Shown one piece after another: positions 58,680 through 64,000 of a stretch of 64,000 bases of DNA. Position 1 is the stretch's first letter; every line of letters begins with the position of its first letter. The stretch comes from Saccopteryx bilineata (taxonomy: Eukaryota > Chordata > Mammalia > Chiroptera > Emballonuridae): positions 120,303,033-120,367,032 of the forward strand of contig NC_089495.1 in assembly GCF_036850765.1 (NCBI RefSeq), read 5' to 3'. A model generated the notes under the pieces. It was not told the DNA's origin. It made no database searches and worked only from the letters and a program-made list of their open reading frames with translations. The translations under genes and the position numbers were made by a program.

Positions 58680-59085
58680 GCCCTGGCCGGTTGGCTCAGC
58701 AGTAGAGCATCGGCCCAGTGTGTGGAAGTCCCAGGTTCAATTCCCAGCTAGGGCACATAGGAGAAGCACCCATCTGCTTCTCCACCCTTCCCCCTCTCCT
58801 TTCTCTCCATCTCTCTCTTCCTTTCCCACAGCCAAGGCTCCATTGGAGCGAAGTTGGCCAGGGCACTGAGGATGGATCCATGGCCTCCACCTCAGGCATT
58901 AGAATGGCTCCAATTGCAGAGGAGCAATGCCCCAGATGGGCAGAGCATCACCCCCTGGTGGGCATGCCAGGTGGATCCTGGCCGGGCACATGCAGGAGTC
59001 TGTCTCTCTGCTCCCCCCCCCCCCCATGCCCACTTCTCACTTTGGAAAAATACAAACAAAAAATAATAATAAAATAAATTTTTAA
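58680..59085 (+). mobile_element. tRNA-derived long SINE (type B) in old L1
   Basis: The head gccctggccggttggctcag is followed by a complete body and an (AAT)n/A tail. Flanks ATTCCCCCTGCAG and GTTCCCACTGTAG are imperfect copies of one target word. Confidence 0.87.
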
Positions 59086-59390
59086 AATGTTCCCACTGTA
59101 GAACACGGTAAAAAACTGTTTGAAATCCTCTGATACAGGCAAGATTGTTCATTGTAGCACTTGGAAGGGAAAATGATTGTAAACAAATGGAAATTCGGAA
59201 ACAAGAGAATGGATTATGGGGCATTGTCAACACTCACTTTGAGTACATGTTGTCACCAGGGGAAATATATGTACCAGAAGTGCACGTAACAGAGTGGGTG
59301 GGTATTGGACACCAATATCCACTGAGTGAGAAGAGCAAGTTGCATAGAAATCTCTACAGGAAGATGCCATATATGCCAAATATAACACTG
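59086..59390 (+). mobile_element. Old L1 remnant, continuation
   Basis: 'gttcattgtagcacttggaa' and 'aacaagagaatggattatgg' follow the pattern of L1 ORF2 C-terminal sequence. This is the right-hand continuation of the 57,370-58,670 remnant. Confidence 0.5.
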
Positions 59391-59511
59391 CCTGGCCTGT
59401 GGTGGCTCAGTGGATAGGGAATGGACTGGAACGCTGAGGTCACTGGTTCAAAATCCGGGCACATGTCTGAAAAGCAACAGCTGCAAGTTGATGCTTCCTA
59501 CTCCCCCCCCC

Positions 59512-59550
<39 letters not shown>

Positions 59551-59590
59551 ATAAATAACATTTAAAACAAACAAATAAATAAAAATAAAA
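59391..59590 (+). mobile_element. Type C SINE
   Basis: The head cctggcctgtggtggctcag is followed by a shortened body, a (TC)n stretch at 59,516-59,543 and an A-rich tail. Confidence 0.8.
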
Positions 59591-59604
59591 ACTGTAAGCC
59601 ACAC

Positions 59605-59790
59605 GCCCTGGCCGGGTGTCTCAGTAGATGGAGCATCATTCCAGCACACCGAAGATGCCAGATTGATCACTGCTCAGGGCACCTATGAGAAGCAACCATT
59701 GAGTGTACAACTAAGTGGAACAATGAGTTAATGCTTCTCTCTCTGTCTCTCTTCTTCCCCTCTTTCTCTCAAATCAATGAAAAAATAAAA
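59605..59790 (+). mobile_element. Type C SINE, second tandem-placed copy
   Basis: The head gccctggccgggtgtctcag is followed by 'caactaagtggaacaatgag', a CT-rich region and 'aaatcaatgaaaaaataaaa'. It lies about 15 bp after the previous SINE in the same orientation. Confidence 0.82.
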
Positions 59791-59954
59791 AGCTACAAAC
59801 CATGAGGACTTTTAAGGATTAACCTAAATTGAGTAAAATGTATGAAAGGGTGCGTGAGGCTAGCTAGCACTAGATACCAAATTCAGGGTAGTGGTTACTT
59901 CTGGGCAGAAGGCGGTATAGGCAATTTGAGAGAAGTATATGGGAACAATGTTTT

Positions 59955-60307
59955 CTTTCTTTTATTTAATTTTTATTTTTAATGTACTATGTTGACATGG
60001 TTTCAAGTGTCCCACTCATTATAACAGCCTCTACACCCCACACTGTACCCTGCACGCCCCACGCAGAGTCTCTCTCCACCCCCATCCCTCTCCTTTGCAC
60101 CCCTGCCCCTACCTCCACCCCCTTTTTCCTCTGGCTACTGCTCCCCTGTGGCTGTATATAACATTATGTATATATAATTTCACTAATCCCTTCACCCTCT
60201 TGGATCCCGTCCTCTCTTGCCCCTTCCCTCTGACAGCTGTCCATCTGTTTGCTCCCTGTGACCCCACCTCTGTTTCTGTTTTGTCCCTCTGTTTATTGTA
60301 TTCATTA
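59955..60307 (-). mobile_element. L1 3' UTR fragment
   Basis: Starting from a T-rich run, the plus strand shows antisense L1 3' UTR, including 'ccctctgacagctgtccatc', which is close to the copy at 31,360-31,380. It ends where the retroviral LTR begins. Confidence 0.75.
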
Positions 60308-60690
60308 TGAGGGAGGGAGGGCCCAAGGACTGAATCAGTTTAAAAAGTAACAAAGCACAGCCACACAGCTCCTCTATCAGCTTCCTGAAGCACCTTGAAA
60401 CATAAGCAAGGAAAATGGGATATGTGAATAGTCAAGGACAAATGGTCCGAACTTCCCCTTCACAGCTCCTCTGCTCCGGAGACATGAGTGATGTGTAGGT
60501 CTGAGAGATCAGGCACCTTTCACGTGAAAGGTGAAGCTGTAAAGGTATATAAGACTCAAAAAAGCTTCGGGGAGCTCGTGTCTTGGTGACTATTAGGTCA
60601 CGCTGCTTCACCAACTAATAAGTCCTCTTACGGTTGTCTGAGCATCTTTGCCCTCTAGGAGTTGCTTCTTTTGTTCCTGCAATGAAGTTT
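60308..60690 (+). promoter_or_regulatory. 5' LTR of the endogenous retrovirus
   Basis: The LTR probably starts at TGAGGGAGGG (60,308), where the L1 fragment stops. A TATATAAG box lies at 60,546-60,553, so transcription would begin about 25-30 bases later. An AATAAG-like polyadenylation signal sits near 60,617. The 3' end is unresolved: the last clear CA is at 60,680-60,681, about ten bases before the primer-binding site. Without the second LTR the ends cannot be verified. Confidence 0.7.
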
Positions 60691-60691
60691 C

Positions 60692-60709
60692 TGGTGCATT
60701 GGCGGGGAA
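60692..60709 (+). other. Retroviral primer-binding site, tRNA-Gly type
   Basis: TGGTGCATTGGCGGGGAA is complementary to the 3' end of vertebrate tRNA-Gly except at one position (13 of 18). It stands where the primer-binding site must be, just 3' of the LTR. Confidence 0.8.
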
Positions 60710-61297
60710 GCGAGAAGGAACTATGCCCACAATTGGCGGACTTTGGGCACCTCCATTGTGGAGCCCCCAGACCACCCTGTAGACACTGCCCACTGAGCCT
60801 GCACTGGGGATTTCCCCGTGTGGATGCCTCCGCAGGATGAAGGGGGGATCCCCTCCGTCGGTCCCAGCAAGGATCAGACAATGGAAGAACAGAGATTGGG
60901 GGGATGCCTGAGTTACGGTAAGGCAAACCAGGCAAGGGTAGCTAGCTAAGAGGTCCTGCCCCAGTTGGGCAGAAGGAGGACTGATAACCCTCCGGGTGAC
61001 AGGTTAGGAGTGGTGGGAAGCTGTGTGAAAGAAAGTGAGTGTGGAGTGAACGAGACGGACATCGAAGGGGGTTTCAACTCCCTCCACAGGGCTAAAGTGA
61101 GTGTTGAGTCCTGAACCACAGATCCGTAGGGTGCCTCCTAGGGCTCAGAGGCAGAATTATGTGCTAACGGTTTATATCAGCCTGCCATAAGCCAAGAGGA
61201 TCTGATCATCTCCGCAAGGAGAGCAGCCGGTGAGGGACGAAGCAAGTGATGTCCCCTCCAAGTTCCCCCTACTGTTTCCCCAATCCCTCTGTGTGGT

Positions 61298-61930
61298 GTG
61301 ACCCTTGTCTGTCATAGGAGATATGGGGGGGGGGGTTCACAGGGAAAACCCACTTCCCTGGCCATGATGATCAAGAACTTTAAGAAAGGATTTTCAGGGA
61401 ATTATGGAGTCACCATGTCCTCAGGGAAATTGGGAACTTTGTATGAACTGGAATGGTCCACGTTCAGGGTTGAGTGGCCAGCAGAAGGGAGCTTGGATAA
61501 GGCGATTGTGCAGAAAGTATGGCAGGTGGTCACTGGAAATTCAGACCACCCTGACCAGTTTCCTTATATAGCCACTTGGCTTACACTAGTATTGCACCCT
61601 CCCCCTTGGCTCAGAGGTCAGGCATCCGCTGTACTACTAGCAAAGGCAGGGAAGTGTTCCACCCAACCCAAGAAGCATCTGCCACCACCAGTTCCAGAAA
61701 TCTCAGTCTCTAGTGAACCAGAAGAAGTAGCCTTCTATACCTGGCCCCTCACCCAACCCAGAGACTGCCACCAACTCACCAACTCAGGCCCATCATCACC
61801 AGGCCCATCGAGCTCCAGCATAAGCTTGCCCAATTCAGAGACACCTCCCATGGCCCCACCAGAGCCAGGCTCACGACCTCCTCCTCTGGCTGGGAGGTTA
61901 CTCTCAAAGACAATCCTCTTGGGCAGGTGA
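61298..61930 (+). pseudogene. Retroviral gag remnant (matrix and following Pro-rich part)
   Basis: The open frame of 210 codons contains a gammaretroviral matrix-like segment at about residues 30-105 (LEWSTFRVEWPAEG, FPYIATWLTLVLHPPPW), then a Pro/Ser-rich stretch (residues 120-195) like the region between matrix and capsid. The frame ends where sequence homologous to pol begins, so capsid and nucleocapsid are gone. The likely original initiator region holds an ATG at 61,323 followed directly by a run of G (11 in total, 61,325-61,335). That ATG is out of frame with the matrix codons, so the native start appears broken by run-length change. The ATG at 61,298 is probably not the authentic start. 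Confidence 0.75.
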
Positions 61931-63300
61931 TTAACCAAGTGCCGGTGTGAATAGAGTTAAAATCTGGGGCCTTGTCTGTCAGCCAGAGACAGTATCCCAT
62001 TCCTTAAGAGGAATCCAGGTACACTGCAGAGGCTCAAGGGGCATGGCATTACCATCCTGCAACAATCGCCCTGGAACACTCCCTCACTCCCTATTAAGAA
62101 ACTGGGAACAGATGAGCTCCTACACCATCTTGAAAAAAAAATGGATATAAGGTCTCCAAGAGAAAGGCCCAGACCTGTCAGAGGCAAGTAAAGTACTTGG
62201 GATTCACTCTCCGGCAGGGGAAGAGGAGGCTAGGGGTGGAGTGGAAGCAAGTCATTCAAAACATCTTGGTCCCCACCACTAGGAGACAGGTTCTCAGAGA
62301 GTTCCTGGCTGCAGTAGGATTCTGCTGTTTGTGGACCCCAACTTTGCAGTACTGGATAAACCCCTCTATAAGGTCACAAAGCGGAGAGTAAAAGAACCCA
62401 TGGAGTAGGGGCCTGATCCGGACTGTGCTTTTCAGACTCACAGAAAGGAATTGCAAGTTGCCCCAGCACTCCTGATCTAGCAAAACCCTTTGTGCTGTAC
62501 GTCTCTGAAAGAAGCAAGATGGCGGTAGGTGTTTTAACCCAGGACCTAGGGTCATGGCTAGACCAGTTGCCTGCCTTTCCAAAAAATTAGATGGGGTTGC
62601 TAAAGGCTGGCCCCTGTGTTTAAGAGCATTGGCAGCTATAGCTATGTTAGTACAAAAGGCAGACAAATTAACTTTAGGACAAGACTTAAAGGTGCGGGTG
62701 CCACATGCTGTAATGACTCTAATGAATGCCAAAGGACATCACTAGCTCACCGACGCCCACCTCACTAAGTACCAGAGCTTACTATGTGAAAACCCAAGAC
62801 TAGTAATAGAGGTGTGGGCCACTTGAAATCCAGCTGCACTACTCCCGGTGCAGGAAGGAGGGCCACAGCACAATTGCCTGGAAGTGCTTGATTCAGTATA
62901 TTCAAGCCTGCTGGGCTTGCTAGACCAGCCCTTGAGAGACCCAGACTGGGAGCTGTATGTAGACAGAAGCAGCTCCAACTACTAACTCAAGGGGAGAAGG
63001 GCAGGCAGGGTATGCAGTGGCAACTCTGCAGACTGTGGAGGTGCAGCCTCTACCCCAAGGCACCTCCGCTCAACGAGCAGATCCGATTGCCTTGACTCTA
63101 GCCCTGGAGCTCAGCAAAGGAAAAAGACGTGGCACAGCGCCTGGACAACTGTACCGCCAAGGTCAGTCCTCCCCAGGATAAACCAGCAAGAGGCTACAGC
63201 TGTGAGACGGGAGGGGAGGATGAGTGCTGCCCTGACACATGGGACTGAGGGCAGGCCCCTGGAAGTTAACCAGCAGCAGCTGTGGCATGATTTACTAGCA
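61930..63300 (+). pseudogene. Retroviral pol remnant: reverse transcriptase ends and RNase H
   Basis: The first fragment (about 61,930-62,105) is the N-terminal reverse-transcriptase region (GALSVSQRQYPIP, then a stop). It passes into thumb/connection sequence (about 62,130-62,560: KYLGF-like and QVLREFLAAVGFCCLW), so the palm with its catalytic Asp-Asp motif is absent. Connection/RNase H coding follows at 62,554-63,125, with [19 protein letters not shown] and a YVDRSS word where the first RNase H Asp is expected. Stops and shifts occur at least at 61,963, 62,005, 62,150, 62,390 and 62,743. None of these enzymes could be functional. Confidence 0.82.
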
Positions 63301-63425
63301 GCAGCCAAGGCCATGTAGGACAATTCTGGCAGTATTCCAGAGCAGATGCCGAGGCAAAGAGGGCCCCTACTCTACCCTATCACAAGGCCACTATGACCCC
63401 TCTCATCCTGTAGGTCCTGAACCTT

Positions 63426-64000
63426 GTGCCCAAATACTCTGAAGGAAAGAGAAGGTGGATGGACAAAGAAGGAACAAAAGAACTAAAGGACGGCTGGATG
63501 CAACTGCCAGATGGTAGAATGGTAGCTCCCCACCCGTTAGGACCAGCAGTAGTCCTGGCTCTGCATACAGCTACTCATTTAGGACAAGAAAAGACAGAAA
63601 AGCTGCTGGGGAGATATTTCTACATCCCTCTCCTAGCAACTCTGGCCAAGGAAGTCAGCCTGCGCTGCCCAACCTGCCGTCAGAACAATGCAAAACAAGG
63701 GCCTCCAGTGCCCCCAGGTATCCAGTCTTATGAGGCAGCCCCCTTTGAAAATGTGCAGGTGGATTTCCAGAGATGCCCAGAAGCCAAGGCTACCAGTACT
63801 TACTAGTGCTAGTACACACCTACTCAGGACGGGTAGAAGCCTACCCTACCCGGACTAAAAAGGCCAGGGAAGTAACAAAGGCGTTGCTTAGAGAAGTCAT
63901 TCCAAAGTTTGAACTGCCACTTCAAATAGGCTCTGACAATGGCCCTGCCTTTGTGCCTAAAGTGGTACAAGAGATGGCTCAAGCTTTGGGCATCACTTGG
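63426..64000 (+). pseudogene. Retroviral integrase remnant, cut by the window edge
   Basis: A 126-codon open frame (63,426-63,806) contains the integrase zinc-binding HHCC set: His47 and His51 (HTATHLG), Cys81 and Cys84 (CPTC). The spacing is normal. The start of the catalytic core follows (QVDFQ, containing the first catalytic Asp). A frameshift near 63,785 ends this frame, but core homology continues in another frame, where SDNGPAF (second catalytic Asp region) is visible near 63,935. The window stops before the catalytic Glu region is complete. Confidence 0.85.

Larger units (their letters stand above)
60308..64000 (+). mobile_element. Defective gammaretrovirus-like endogenous retrovirus, 5' part
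   Basis: Order on the plus strand: LTR (60,308-about 60,690), primer-binding site (60,692-60,709), leader, gag matrix remnant (to 61,930), reverse-transcriptase fragments, connection/RNase H remnants and integrase to the window edge. Capsid, nucleocapsid, protease and the reverse-transcriptase palm are deleted. Any env and 3' LTR would lie beyond 64,000. Multiple frameshifts and stops make it incapable of producing virus. The gag and integrase wording places it with class I (gamma-like) elements. Confidence 0.9.

Noticed and set aside
28476..59085. Regularly recurring short repeats that could suggest a CRISPR-like array
   Set aside because: They are dispersed SINEs and microsatellites in a vertebrate genome, with no spacer-repeat periodicity.
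14180..59790. Sequences resembling tRNA genes (A and B boxes) at many sites
   Set aside because: All are heads of SINEs with the SINE body attached or nearby. None folds as an isolated tRNA gene as far as can be judged by eye.
60615..60935. 106-codon minus-strand frame over the retroviral primer-binding site
   Set aside because: It is antisense to the LTR end and leader, with no homology to a known retroviral antisense protein.

Overview
This is vertebrate nuclear DNA, almost certainly from a bat of the rhinolophoid (horseshoe/roundleaf bat) lineage. It is not bacterial or viral: most of its bases are retrotransposon copies nested in one another. The best lineage clue is a set of tRNA-headed SINEs that match, from memory, the Rhin-type SINEs of Rhinolophidae and Hipposideridae. 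Laurasiatherian L1 elements and several young-looking cut-and-paste DNA transposons (hAT, Tigger, mariner) fit as well. The species assignment is inference, because no database search was possible.

Layout. Bases 1-17,200 are a minus-strand L1 nest. An old L1M backbone (11,491-17,180) was hit by L1-B (5,574-11,490). L1-B was then hit by L1-A (1-5,573, running off the left edge, with an intact ORF1) and by a chimeric L1 insertion (6,663-8,052). SINEs, a Tigger MITE and a second MITE sit inside the backbone. From 17.5 to 24.1 kb there are decayed LTR, L1 and SINE remnants and about 4 kb of non-repeat DNA. L1-D (24.1-27.8 kb, minus) and L1-E (28.4-32.6 kb, plus, internally deleted, carrying a SINE dimer and an inverted L1 insert) follow. 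A CpG island at about 33.6-34.4 kb contains a plausible first coding exon on the minus strand. From 34.8 to 38 kb lie a minus-strand LTR, old L1 remnants and a young L1 3' fragment holding an internally deleted mariner. From 38 to 57 kb the sequence is mostly single-copy, with SINEs, two hAT MITEs with perfect 8-bp target duplications, a solo class-II LTR with a 6-bp duplication, and a perfect four-copy 75-bp repeat inside a phase-consistent candidate exon series on the plus strand. From 57.4 to 60.3 kb are old L1 and SINE remnants.

The right edge (about 60.3-64.0 kb) is the 5' part of a defective gammaretrovirus-like endogenous retrovirus: LTR, a tRNA-Gly-type primer-binding site, a gag matrix remnant, then pol remnants through to the integrase core, where the window ends. 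The stretch from capsid to protease and the reverse-transcriptase palm are deleted.

No complete conventional protein-coding gene can be assembled with confidence. The two places most likely to belong to host genes are the CpG-island exon (34,042-34,080, minus) and the repeat-containing exon series (47,011-47,670, plus). Nothing here forms a multi-gene system. What deserves attention is the nested-transposon record and the possible tandem-repeat coding exon.
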